From: SZUA-318 sp964412015
Lineage (GTDB): Bacteria > Gemmatimonadota > Gemmatimonadetes > Longimicrobiales > Gaopeijiaceae
Assembly: GCA_964412015.1 (NCBI GenBank)
Contig: CAYPMO010000001.1
Location: forward strand, 186,001 to 250,000
Length of the DNA stretch: 64,000 nt
Direction: 5' to 3'
Shown: piece after piece, positions 39,411 to 47,166 of the stretch
Layout of the letters: each line of letters starts with the position of its first letter
Position numbering within the stretch: the stretch's first letter is position 1
The notes under the pieces: model-generated
Seen by the model: only the letters and a program-made list of their open reading frames with translations
The model's database searches: none
Told to the model about the DNA's origin: nothing
Translations under genes and position numbers: made by a program

Positions 39411-42400
39411 TCACATCGAGACGGCGCGCAAGGCGATGCGCGCCGGCACGCCGTCGAGGTCCACGTCCCGGACGTGCGGGTAGCCATCGCCGCCCCCCTC
39501 GCTCGTCGTCACGGTGACGGCGAGCGTCTCTCCCGCGATGAACCGCTCGTGCGCGGCTGCGGCCCGGCGGACCGCCTCCGGCCCGCCGAGCGCCAGCTCG
39601 ATCCGATCGGTGATCTCGAGGCCGGCGTCCCTCCTCAGACGCTGGATCCGGTTCACCAGCTCGCGTGCCAGCCCCTCGGCCTTCAGCTCGTCGTCCAACG
39701 TCGGATCGAGCGCCACGGTGATCCGCCCCTCGGCCTTGACGACCAGCCCGCCTGCCGCCTCCTGGGCGACCTCCAGGTCGCCTTCCTGGAGGGAGTGAAC
39801 GGCGCCGCCGAGCTCGATCTCCACCGCGTCTCCATCCCGATACCGGGCCAACGCGTCCTGGGAGAGGAGCCGGATGGCGTCGGCGGCCTGCTGGGTCCGA
39901 TTCCCGAAGCGGGGCCCCAGGTTGCGGAAGTTGGGCCGGGCCACGAGTCGCACGAGATCCTCCGCGGAGGACGAGAACACGACGCGCTTCACGTTCAGCT
40001 CGTCGCGCACCAGATCCAGGACCTGCCCGTCCGGCACGTGTCTCCCCGGGATCACGGCGTGCAGCGTACGCAGGGGCTGACGAACACGGATCTGCACCTC
40101 CTCCCGTGCCGCGCGCCCCAGCGACACGAGCGTGCGCGCCGTGTTCATGTCCGCCTCGAGCGTCGCGTCGCCGCCGCGTGGCCGCTCGGGATACCGTTGG
40201 ACATGAACGCTCTCGCCGGTCAACGCATGGTGCACCCAATCGGTGCTGAACGGGACGCACGGGGCGGCCAGCACGCAGACCGAGCGGAGCGCGTCGTACA
40301 ACGTGCGGAAGGCGGCGCGAGAGTCCGCTGCGTCGGTGTTGCCCCAGAAGCGCGGCCGACAACGGCGCACGTACCAGTTCGAGAGGTCCTCCACCACGAA
40401 GTCGCCGACCTGCCGGTACGCGCGCGTGATCTGATAGGAGTCCAGCTCCTCCATGACCTCGTTCGTCAGCGTATCCAGCCTGGAGAGCAGCCAGCGATCG
40501 ATGAGAGGCCGCTCCCGTGGCGCGGGGTCCGCGTCCGAAGGCTCCCAGTTCTCCACGCTGGCATAGAGGGCGAAGAACTTGTAGGTGTTGAACAGCGTAT
40601 CGAAGAACTTCCTCGCCGCGTCCTGCACGCCAGCGGGGTCGTAGCGCTTGGGGACCCACGGGTTGGACGACGTGATGAGGTGCCAGCGCAACGCGTCGGC
40701 GCCGTGTTCTCGGATCGCGTCCCACGGGTCCACGACGTTCCCGCGGGACTTGCTCATCTTCTGCCCTTCCGCGTCGAGGATGAGGTCGTTCACCACCACG
40801 TTCCGGAACGCGGGCCCCAGTCCGAGCATCGTGGAGATCGCCAGGAGCGAGTAGAACCAGCCGCGCGTCTGATCGAGCCCCTCGCAGATGAAGTCCGCGG
40901 GAAAGTGCGTCCGGAACTCTTCCTGATGCTCGAACGGATAGTGCCACTGCGCATAGGGCATGGACCCCGAGTCGAACCACACGTCCACGACCTCGGGGGT
41001 GCGACGCATGGGGGCCCCGCACTCGGGACATGGCCATTCGATCCGGTCGATGAACGGCCGGTGGGGATCGAACCCGTCGGGCAGACCGCCCGCCGCCTCG
41101 GAGAGCTCCGCATACGATCCGATCCAGCGCACGTGCGTCCGGTCCCGCTGACAGACCCACACCGGAAGCGGGGTGCCCCAGTAGCGATCGCGGGACAGCG
41201 CCCAGTCCACGTTGCCCCGGAGCCATTCGCCGAACCGCTTCTCGCCGACCTCGGGCGGGAACCACGAGATCCGATCGTTGTTGGCCAGGAGCTGGTCCTT
41301 GAGCGACGACGTGGCGGCGAACCACGAGTCCCGCGCGACGTAGAGGAGCGGCGATTGGCAGCGCCAGCAGTGGGGATAGCTGTGCACCGTGGTTCCGATG
41401 TCGTACAGTACGCCCCGTCGCCGCATCTCCTCGACGAGGGGTGCGTCGGCGTCCTTGGCGAACGTGCCCCCCACCAGAGGCACGTCGGCGGCGAACCGTC
41501 CCGCCTCGTCCAGGGGGTTGAGCATGGGAAGCCGGTGGCGCTGCCCCGCGGCGTAGTCGTCGGACCCGAAGGCCGGCGCCATGTGCACGATCCCGGTGCC
41601 CTCCTCCGCGCTCACGAAGTCCTCGGACACGACCGTCCAGGCGTTCATCGGGTCGGGCGGCACCGGCACCAGGTCCAGGGGACGGCGGTAGCGCATGCCG
41701 GCCAACGTGTCGCCGCGATGCCGCGCCACGATCTCGACACCCTCACCGAAGATGCGCTCGGCCAACGCCTCGGCCACGATCAGGCGCCGCCCCTCATGCG
41801 CCACCTCCACGTAGGTCAGGCCCGGATGCACGGCGAGGGCCACGTTGGACGGCACCGTCCACGGCGTCGTCGTCCAGACCAGGAAGGCCCGTCCCTCGGG
41901 GTCGGGCTCGCCTTCGGGTCCCACCACCTCCGCCACGAACGTGAGCGATGGATCCTCGACGTCCCGGTACCCCTGCGCCACCTCATGCGACGAGAGCGCC
42001 GTACCGCACCTCGGGCAGTACGGCACGCTCTTGTGTCCCCGGTAGAGAAGGCCCCGCTCCGCCAGCGTCTTCAGGACCCACCACACGGATTCCATGTAGT
42101 CGGTGTGGAAGGTCACGTACGGGCGCCAATACTCGAGCCAATACCCGATGCGCTCCGAGAGCTGCTCCCATTCCTCCTTGTAGGTGAACACCGACTCGCG
42201 GCACACCTGGTTGAATCGCTCGATCCCGAGCGCCTCGATCTCGGGCTTCCCGCTGATGCCCAGCTTCTTCTCGGCCTCGATCTCGACCGGGAGCCCGTGG
42301 GTGTCCCACCCCGCGATGCGCGTGACCCTCCGCCCCTCGAGGGACCGGTGGCGGCACACGAGATCCTTGATCGTCCTGCTGATGATGTGGTGCAGGCCCG

Positions 42401-42557
42401 GCCGCCCGTTCGCGGTAGGGGGTCCTTCGTAGAACACGAAGGGTTCTCCGTCGCGGGTGGCCTCGAGGGTGCGGCGGAAGATGTCCTGCTCCTTCCATCG
42501 CACCAGCGTCTGGTCTTCTACGTCGAGGAGGGTTCTGGGTGGCTCGGGATAGCGCAT
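39411..42557 (-). CDS. ileS: Isoleucyl-tRNA synthetase
   Basis: 1048 aa class I synthetase. The HIGH-type motif reads GLHH, following the PPTANGRPG segment; the signature KMSKS is present in QKMSKSRGN; the editing domain (CP1) lies between them. The length (over 1000 aa) and end (anticodon-binding domain, then a C-terminal IleS-type extension with few Cys) indicate the eukaryote-like type 2 IleS that often confers resistance to mupirocin. It is followed directly by rluD and preceded by divIVA. Confidence 0.95.
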   Translation of the reverse strand: MRYPEPPRTLLDVEDQTLVRWKEQDIFRRTLEATRDGEPFVFYEGPPTANGRPGLHHIISRTIKDLVCRHRSLEGRRVTRIAGWDTHGLPVEIEAEKKLGISGKPEIEALGIERFNQVCRESVFTYKEEWEQLSERIGYWLEYWRPYVTFHTDYMESVWWVLKTLAERGLLYRGHKSVPYCPRCGTALSSHEVAQGYRDVEDPSLTFVAEVVGPEGEPDPEGRAFLVWTTTPWTVPSNVALAVHPGLTYVEVAHEGRRLIVAEALAERIFGEGVEIVARHRGDTLAGMRYRRPLDLVPVPPDPMNAWTVVSEDFVSAEEGTGIVHMAPAFGSDDYAAGQRHRLPMLNPLDEAGRFAADVPLVGGTFAKDADAPLVEEMRRRGVLYDIGTTVHSYPHCWRCQSPLLYVARDSWFAATSSLKDQLLANNDRISWFPPEVGEKRFGEWLRGNVDWALSRDRYWGTPLPVWVCQRDRTHVRWIGSYAELSEAAGGLPDGFDPHRPFIDRIEWPCPECGAPMRRTPEVVDVWFDSGSMPYAQWHYPFEHQEEFRTHFPADFICEGLDQTRGWFYSLLAISTMLGLGPAFRNVVVNDLILDAEGQKMSKSRGNVVDPWDAIREHGADALRWHLITSSNPWVPKRYDPAGVQDAARKFFDTLFNTYKFFALYASVENWEPSDADPAPRERPLIDRWLLSRLDTLTNEVMEELDSYQITRAYRQVGDFVVEDLSNWYVRRCRPRFWGNTDAADSRAAFRTLYDALRSVCVLAAPCVPFSTDWVHHALTGESVHVQRYPERPRGGDATLEADMNTARTLVSLGRAAREEVQIRVRQPLRTLHAVIPGRHVPDGQVLDLVRDELNVKRVVFSSSAEDLVRLVARPNFRNLGPRFGNRTQQAADAIRLLSQDALARYRDGDAVEIELGGAVHSLQEGDLEVAQEAAGGLVVKAEGRITVALDPTLDDELKAEGLARELVNRIQRLRRDAGLEITDRIELALGGPEAVRRAAAAHERFIAGETLAVTVTTSEGGGDGYPHVRDVDLDGVPARIALRAVSM

Positions 42558-42572
42558 GCGTTCAGCCCGTAC

Positions 42573-43316
42573 TCAGCTCCGACGCTCTTCCGCATCGTCC
42601 TCGCGTGCGTCGTCCGGCGGCGAGGAGAACAAATCACGCTCGCCCGTCTGCGCGGACGATGCGTCGTCGAAGAGTGCGCTTCCTTCGGCTCGATACCGGC
42701 TCGCCAGGTCCTCCACGGGAGCGTCGAGGTCGGGTGGGACTTCCGCCTCGTCCGAGCCTTCGTCCCCAGCGTCCGGGCCGCGGCCTCCACCCAGGTCCAG
42801 CTCGATCGAGCGCTCCTCGAGCGGAGGGAGCCCCTCTTCCACCTCCACCACGTCCACCTCACGCTCCAGGAGCTGCCGGAAGCTCTTCAGGAAGCGGAGG
42901 CGGCGCCGCTCCAGTTCCTCGAGGGTCTCACGCGCCTTCTCCAGGCTCCGATCGGCGTCCCGGAAGCGGACTCGGATCTCCGCCTCCGTCTCGGCGAGCC
43001 GTCGACGGGCCTCCGCCTGCGCCTCGGCAAGCACGAGGTCCGCCTGGCGCTGGGCGTGGCTCTTCATCTCCGACCGTAGCTCCTGGGCCGTGACGAGGGC
43101 CTCCTGCACCGCCTTCTCGCGCCCCGACCACGACGCTACCTGCTGCTGGAGGGCCTCGACGCGCTCGCGAAGCTGGAGGTTCTCCCGCACCAGAGCCTCC
43201 AACCGGTCCGCCGCCAACTCGAGGAATACGTCCACCTCCTGGGGATCGTATCCTCGGAGCAGTTTCTTGAAGTCGCCACGCTTGTTCCGCACGTCCAGCG
43301 GCGTCAGGTCGATCAT
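42573..43316 (-). CDS. divIVA: DivIVA-domain protein
   Basis: 247 aa. The DivIVA N-terminal motif is clear (LDVRNKRGDFKKLLRGYDPQEVDVFLEL), followed by coiled coil to about residue 160 and an acidic, disordered C terminus. DivIVA localises at curved membrane (poles, septa) and recruits partners. In this layout it is next to ileS, and the usual yggS neighbour is reduced to a remnant. It probably starts from a promoter inside that remnant (TATAAT at 43464, minus strand). Confidence 0.92.
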   Translation of the reverse strand: MIDLTPLDVRNKRGDFKKLLRGYDPQEVDVFLELAADRLEALVRENLQLRERVEALQQQVASWSGREKAVQEALVTAQELRSEMKSHAQRQADLVLAEAQAEARRRLAETEAEIRVRFRDADRSLEKARETLEELERRRLRFLKSFRQLLEREVDVVEVEEGLPPLEERSIELDLGGGRGPDAGDEGSDEAEVPPDLDAPVEDLASRYRAEGSALFDDASSAQTGERDLFSSPPDDAREDDAEERRS

Positions 43317-43456
43317 GGTCCTCTCTCCCCGAACAGAGCCGTGCCGATCCGCACCATCACGCTCCCTCCCCGGATGGCGAACTCGAGATCGTCGGTCATC
43401 CCCATGGACAGCTCCCGCCCGACCCGCGGGTGGCGGACAGGCGCGCTCGTTACATG
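43313..43456 (-). pseudogene. yggS (PLP-homeostasis protein) C-terminal remnant
   Basis: The minus strand codes ...RELSMGMTDDLEFAIRGGS...MVRIGTALFGERGP and stops at a TGA overlapping the divIVA start. LSMGMSxD...AI...G...VRIGTAIFG is the signature end of YggS-family proteins. The other ~180 residues are gone: upstream lies a terminator hairpin and then the tonB remnant. yggS-divIVA adjacency is common, so this is the eroded original gene. A start within it (ATGGGGATG) would give only about 34 residues. Confidence 0.78.
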
Positions 43457-43463
43457 GCGCAGA

Positions 43464-43469
43464 ATTATA
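43464..43469 (-). promoter_or_regulatory. -10-like TATAAT upstream of divIVA
   Basis: A perfect TATAAT on the minus strand just downstream of the exb terminator, without a clear -35 at 16-18 bp. It is the only candidate seen for transcription of divIVA-ileS-rluD. Confidence 0.45.
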
Positions 43470-43477
43470 ACGAAGAA

Positions 43478-43505
43478 GGACCCCGCCGTAGCGCCGGCAG
43501 GGTCC
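43478..43505 (-). terminator. Intrinsic terminator of the exb operon
   Basis: Minus strand GGACCCTGCCG (loop GCGCTA) CGGCGGGGTCC, an 11-bp stem with one wobble, followed by TTCTTCGTT. It lies 31 bp past the tonB-remnant stop. Confidence 0.75.
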
Positions 43506-43535
43506 CCTCGCCCTCGTGGATCCCCGGGGTTCGGC

Positions 43536-43715
43536 CTATCGGACCTGGCCCGTGATCGGGATCGACACCCACACCGGGACTTTCCTGTCCCAGTTGAGGG
43601 CGGCGGTGAACCGATAGACTCCGGCCACCTCGGGCGCCGCGTCGTCGAACGCGGAATACCCGGAGGACTGGCCGATACGCGTATCGGCGCCGGGAACCGC
43701 TTCGCCCGGGCTCAA
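43536..43715 (-). pseudogene. tonB C-terminal remnant (energy transducer)
   Basis: The reading frame on the minus strand (TTG, 59 codons) gives SSGYSAFDDAAPEVAGVYRF...RKVPVWVSIPITGQVR, the periplasmic C-terminal strand-helix-strand of TonB proteins. The N-terminal membrane anchor and the Pro-rich linker are missing. The TTG overlaps the exbD stop. TonB needs its anchor to contact ExbB/ExbD, so this piece is non-functional unless an unknown N-terminal part is supplied. The window contains a TonB-dependent receptor but no complete tonB. Confidence 0.75.
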
Positions 43716-44164
43716 CGTCTCTCCCTCTGCATGCGCTGCTCCAACCGCGTCGCGAAGACCACCCGCACGACGCCCGCCGAGACGAGCTCGGTCTGGAGTT
43801 GGTCCATGAGCCGATAGGGTGTCTCACGATCGCCCCGGATCGAAACCACCAGCCCTTGATTCGATTGCGCATAGAGCGGCGCGACGACGTTCGAGACCTG
43901 ATCGATCTCGTATCGCTGGTCGTTGATGTAGATCGTCCCGTCCCTCTGCATCCAGAGGTTCAAGATGTTCTTCTGTTTCTCGTCGATCTTCTTCGCCGCC
44001 TCGGCTTCGGCCCACGTGATGGGTCGGTCGCGATCCCGCGGGAACGCCGTGCTCACCATGAAGAAGATCAGCAGCAGGAACGCGATGTCCGCGAGCGAGG
44101 ACCCGGGGATGTCCGCGGCCGCCTTCGACTTCTTCTCGAAGCCGCCTTTCGTGCCCACGGTCAC
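43712..44164 (-). CDS. exbD: ExbD/TolR-family biopolymer transport protein (second copy)
   Basis: 150 aa. One transmembrane helix (LADIAFLLLIFFMVST) carrying the conserved Asp used for proton flow, then a periplasmic domain (DRDRPITWAEAEAA... VVSIRGDRETPYRLMDQL). GTG start overlaps the first exbD (GTGA). A basic, Lys-rich N-terminal tip points to the cytoplasm. Works with ExbB to energise TonB. Two consecutive ExbD genes are common in this kind of operon. Confidence 0.9.
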   Translation of the reverse strand: MTVGTKGGFEKKSKAAADIPGSSLADIAFLLLIFFMVSTAFPRDRDRPITWAEAEAAKKIDEKQKNILNLWMQRDGTIYINDQRYEIDQVSNVVAPLYAQSNQGLVVSIRGDRETPYRLMDQLQTELVSAGVVRVVFATRLEQRMQRERR

Positions 44165-44580
44165 ATCTCCAGGACCTGGAGCGAGATCCGCTCCGCGTTC
44201 GCGGCGTGCAGGGCGTCGAGCACGTCGATCATATACCGATACGGCGCGTCCGGATGCGTCTCTACCGCGGCGATCAGGTCCGGGTTCGCCGCGACTTCCT
44301 GCCGCCACAGCCCTTCGATCCGATCGGCACGCATCCGCTGGGCCTGAGGGCTCTCACCCCACTTCACCTCCACGATCCCGCTCGCCTGTATCACCAGGTG
44401 GAGGATGTTCTTCTGGCTAACCTCCACGGTCTCGGAGGACTCGGGGAGCACGACCGCCAGGCCGTTGTCCTTCGGGAAGTTGGTCGAGGTCAGGAAGAAG
44501 ATGAGCAACAGGAACGCGATGTCGGCCGTGGACGCGACCGGCACCTCACCGCTCACTCTCTGCTTCTTCATGCCCAGCAT
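44161..44580 (-). CDS. exbD: ExbD/TolR-family biopolymer transport protein (first copy)
   Basis: 139 aa. Transmembrane helix TADIAFLLLIFFLTS with the functional Asp, then the periplasmic domain (AANPDLIAAVETHPDAPYRYMIDVLDALH). It should form a proton channel complex with ExbB. It lies 31 bp after exbB and is the partner of the following exbD. The two copies may form a heterodimer. Confidence 0.9.
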   Translation of the reverse strand: MLGMKKQRVSGEVPVASTADIAFLLLIFFLTSTNFPKDNGLAVVLPESSETVEVSQKNILHLVIQASGIVEVKWGESPQAQRMRADRIEGLWRQEVAANPDLIAAVETHPDAPYRYMIDVLDALHAANAERISLQVLEM

Positions 44581-44611
44581 GGCGTTCTACCCTCGGGCTT
44601 CCCTGGAGGTG

Positions 44612-45289
44612 CTACAAAGCCCTCCGAACCGTCTTGCGGACCCGCAGCACCCCCTTCTTCTCGAGATCCCACGCCAGGTTGATCACCTCCTGGGCACTCT
44701 GTTCCATGTCCAGGATGAGCTGGTCGATTCGGGTCACGAAATAGTTGTACGCGATGTTCACGGGAATCGCGACGATCAACCCCGCAGCCGTCGTGATGAG
44801 TGCCACCTTGATGCCGCCGGCCACCAGGCTCGGCTCGACGTCGCCGGCGACCTCGATAGCGCCGAACGCGATGATCATACCCGCCACCGTGCCGAGGAAC
44901 CCCATCAACGGAGCCACGTTCGCGATGGTCGCGAGAATCACGAGCCCACGCTCGAGGAACCCGAGCTCGATGACCCCGGTGGTGGAGACCGCCTTCTCGA
45001 GCTCGCCTTCGGCGAGCCTCTTACCCTCGATGCGCCGCAGCCCGACCACCAGGATCGCCGCCGCCGGACCAGGCGTCCGGCGTGCGAGCTCGAGGGCTGC
45101 CGAGATCTCGCCCTCGAGGGCGAGCTCACGGACTTCCCGGAGCACGCGCTCGGTCCCTTCGTGAGCGCGCCAGAGCGTCCACGCCTTCGCGATGATGACC
45201 CCGAGCGCGACGAGCGAGCACAGGAGGATGAAGTACATCATGAACCCACCATCGGCGAACAGCGTCAACAACCGATATTCTGTGCTCAC
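44612..45289 (-). CDS. exbB: ExbB/TolQ/MotA-family proton channel
   Basis: 225 aa. Three transmembrane helices: near residues 16-36 (MMYFILLCSLVALGVII), about 122-142 (ILATIANVAPLMGFLGTVAGMI) and 160-182 (GIKVALITTAAGLIVAIPV). The GFLGTVAGM and ALITTAAGLIVAIPVN segments are typical of ExbB. It is the pentameric core of the ExbBD-TonB motor. GTG start chosen since the family starts near STEYRLLTLF. It follows the strong promoter at 45354-45383. Confidence 0.92.
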   Translation of the reverse strand: MSTEYRLLTLFADGGFMMYFILLCSLVALGVIIAKAWTLWRAHEGTERVLREVRELALEGEISAALELARRTPGPAAAILVVGLRRIEGKRLAEGELEKAVSTTGVIELGFLERGLVILATIANVAPLMGFLGTVAGMIIAFGAIEVAGDVEPSLVAGGIKVALITTAAGLIVAIPVNIAYNYFVTRIDQLILDMEQSAQEVINLAWDLEKKGVLRVRKTVRRAL

Positions 45290-45353
45290 GGAATCGCTCG
45301 CTCCCGGGTGCGTGACGGCCGGCGCGACGCACTTCCGGAAAAAAGGACCCACG

Positions 45354-45383
45354 AAGATAGGAGTGGCCCGTCGAACGTGTCAA
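45354..45383 (-). promoter_or_regulatory. Promoter of the exbB-exbD-exbD operon
   Basis: Minus strand TTGACA (perfect -35), 18-bp spacer, TATCTT (-10). It lies 65 bp upstream of the exbB GTG and directly after the cdaA stop. A good sigma-70-type site. Confidence 0.82.
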
Positions 45384-45424
45384 CGCGGCCGTTCAGGGCC
45401 TCCGGAGGTGGCACGTCGCTCTTC

Positions 45425-46228
45425 TCAACTCCGCTCCGCGGCGTGGGAAAGGGCCTTGTCCGCGGCGCGAGGGGGCCCGATGAGGATCTCGCGAACACGC
45501 TCCGGCGACACGCCTCGTTCGAGCCGCCCCCCCCGGGCGATGGAGACCTGGGACGTCTCCTCACTCACCACGAGCACGATGGCGTCGGTCTCCTCGGAGA
45601 GCCCGAGCGCGGCTCGGTGACGGGTGCCCAGGGACCGGTCCGGGACCGTGGACTGCGTGAGCGGGAGAATGGCGCCTGCCGTGCGGATCTGGTCACCGCT
45701 GATCAGGACGGCTCCGTCGTGGAGGGGCGAGTATGGCGTAAAGATCGTGGCGAGCATCTCGGCCGACACCCGCGCGTGCACGTCGCTGCCCGTCTGGGCA
45801 TATTCGTCGAGCCCGACCTCCTGTTCGATCGCGATGATCGCGCCCACGCGCGAGCGGGAAAGACGCTGGACCGCCTCCACCACCTCGTCGGCCACCTGGC
45901 TCGCCTTGAGGCCCTGGAGCGCGCGGATCATACGGGTCTGACCGAGTCGCGCCAGCGCGGCCCGGAGCTCGGGCTGAAACACTACGAGCGCCGCAATGGC
46001 CCCGTACTGGAAGAACGCCTCCAGGATCGTGCGAATGAGAATGAGGTCCAGAAGCCCGGCGAGGCCATAGAGGAGCGCCAGCACCACGACACCGAGCAGG
46101 ATCTGCATGGCCCGGGTGCGCTGGATGACGAGCAGCGCCCGGTAGAGCAGGAACGCGACCACCAGGATTTCGGCCAGGTCGGTCCATCCGGGCCTGAGAA
46201 ACCGGAGCTCCTCCCACAAACGGCTCAC
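45425..46228 (-). CDS. cdaA: Diadenylate cyclase CdaA
   Basis: Makes c-di-AMP from two ATP; 267 aa. Three N-terminal transmembrane helices (DLAEILVVAFLLYRAL..., AMQILLGVVVLALLYGLAG..., a third near 60-80) lead to the DAC domain with the catalytic DGA (LHDGAVLI) and RHR (GTRHRAALG) motifs. c-di-AMP controls wall homeostasis and K+ transport. GTG start overlapping folP (GTGA). The usual neighbours cdaR and glmM are absent from this region. Confidence 0.94.
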   Translation of the reverse strand: MSRLWEELRFLRPGWTDLAEILVVAFLLYRALLVIQRTRAMQILLGVVVLALLYGLAGLLDLILIRTILEAFFQYGAIAALVVFQPELRAALARLGQTRMIRALQGLKASQVADEVVEAVQRLSRSRVGAIIAIEQEVGLDEYAQTGSDVHARVSAEMLATIFTPYSPLHDGAVLISGDQIRTAGAILPLTQSTVPDRSLGTRHRAALGLSEETDAIVLVVSEETSQVSIARGGRLERGVSPERVREILIGPPRAADKALSHAAERS

Positions 46229-47166
46229 CGCATCGAAACCTCCCCCTGGGGCCCCGCCCGGCGCAGGGCGTGGGCAACCGCGAGGGCCTGGGCCACGGGC
46301 TCGACGTCATGGACGCGGAAGATCCTCGCTCCACCGAGGTACGCGACCACGCAGGCCGCGGCGGTGCCGGCGGCGCGTTCCTGGGGCGGCACGCCGAGAA
46401 CCGCCCCGAGGAAACTCTTGCGGCTGGGTCCCACGAGGATCGGAAAGCCGAGAGCACACAGCGGCCCCAGGTCCGAGAGGAGCTCGAGCGACTGCTCGGC
46501 GGTCTTCGCGAAGCCGATCCCGGGATCCACCACGATCGCACGGTCGCTGACGCCTGCGGCCCTCGCCCGGGCTACGGCCAGCGCGAGCTTCGCGGCGACC
46601 TCGACACGCACGTCACGGTAGCTCGCGAGAGACACCATCGTCTCCGGATCGCCCCGCATATGCATGAGCACCACGCCGGCGCCGCTCTCCGCGACCACGC
46701 CCGCCATGCCCGGGTCGTGGCCGAGCCCGGAGACGTCGTTCACCACGGCCGCCCCGGCATCCAGGGCGGCCCGGGCCACGCCGGCCTTACGCGTGTCCAC
46801 CGAGAGCGGGACGCCCAGCTCACCCGCCGCGCGCCGCAGGAACGGAACGACACGCTCGATCTCATCGGGCTCGGGCACATTCCGCGCCCCGGGACGCGTG
46901 GACTCACCCCCGACGTCGATCAGCCGGGCCCCCGCCTCGATCATGCCCCGTGCGTGATCCAGGGCCTTCTCGACGTCACACAGGCGACCCCCGTCGGAGA
47001 ACGAGTCGGGCGTGAGGTTGACGATCCCCATGACGACCGGAGCGTCGAGCGGGACCTCCCGACCTCGGATGAGCCACGAAGCCGGGTCGCGGCCGCGCGA
47101 AAGGGGATCGGAGCCCACGTCGGGTCTGGCCCCCTCCTCCCGCTCCGCCCGGCTCGTCCCGGTCAC
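46225..47166 (-). CDS. folP: Dihydropteroate synthase
   Basis: Condenses p-aminobenzoate with hydroxymethyl-dihydropterin diphosphate in folate synthesis; 313 aa. Motifs: MGIVNLTPDSFSDGG, DVGGESTRPGA, SVDTRKAGVA, VLMHMRGDPETM, DPGIGFAKT, GPSRKSF. GTG start overlapping ftsH; stop overlapping cdaA. The N-terminal ~30 residues precede the conserved barrel and may be an extension. Target of sulfonamides. Confidence 0.96.
   Translation of the reverse strand: MTGTSRAEREEGARPDVGSDPLSRGRDPASWLIRGREVPLDAPVVMGIVNLTPDSFSDGGRLCDVEKALDHARGMIEAGARLIDVGGESTRPGARNVPEPDEIERVVPFLRRAAGELGVPLSVDTRKAGVARAALDAGAAVVNDVSGLGHDPGMAGVVAESGAGVVLMHMRGDPETMVSLASYRDVRVEVAAKLALAVARARAAGVSDRAIVVDPGIGFAKTAEQSLELLSDLGPLCALGFPILVGPSRKSFLGAVLGVPPQERAAGTAAACVVAYLGGARIFRVHDVEPVAQALAVAHALRRAGPQGEVSMR

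Noticed and set aside
39060..43079. Very long open frame (over 1300 codons) on the plus strand
   Set aside because: It lies antisense to ileS and divIVA, which show full family motifs. GC-rich codon use keeps the opposite strand open. The translated sequence has no domain and is full of Arg and His.
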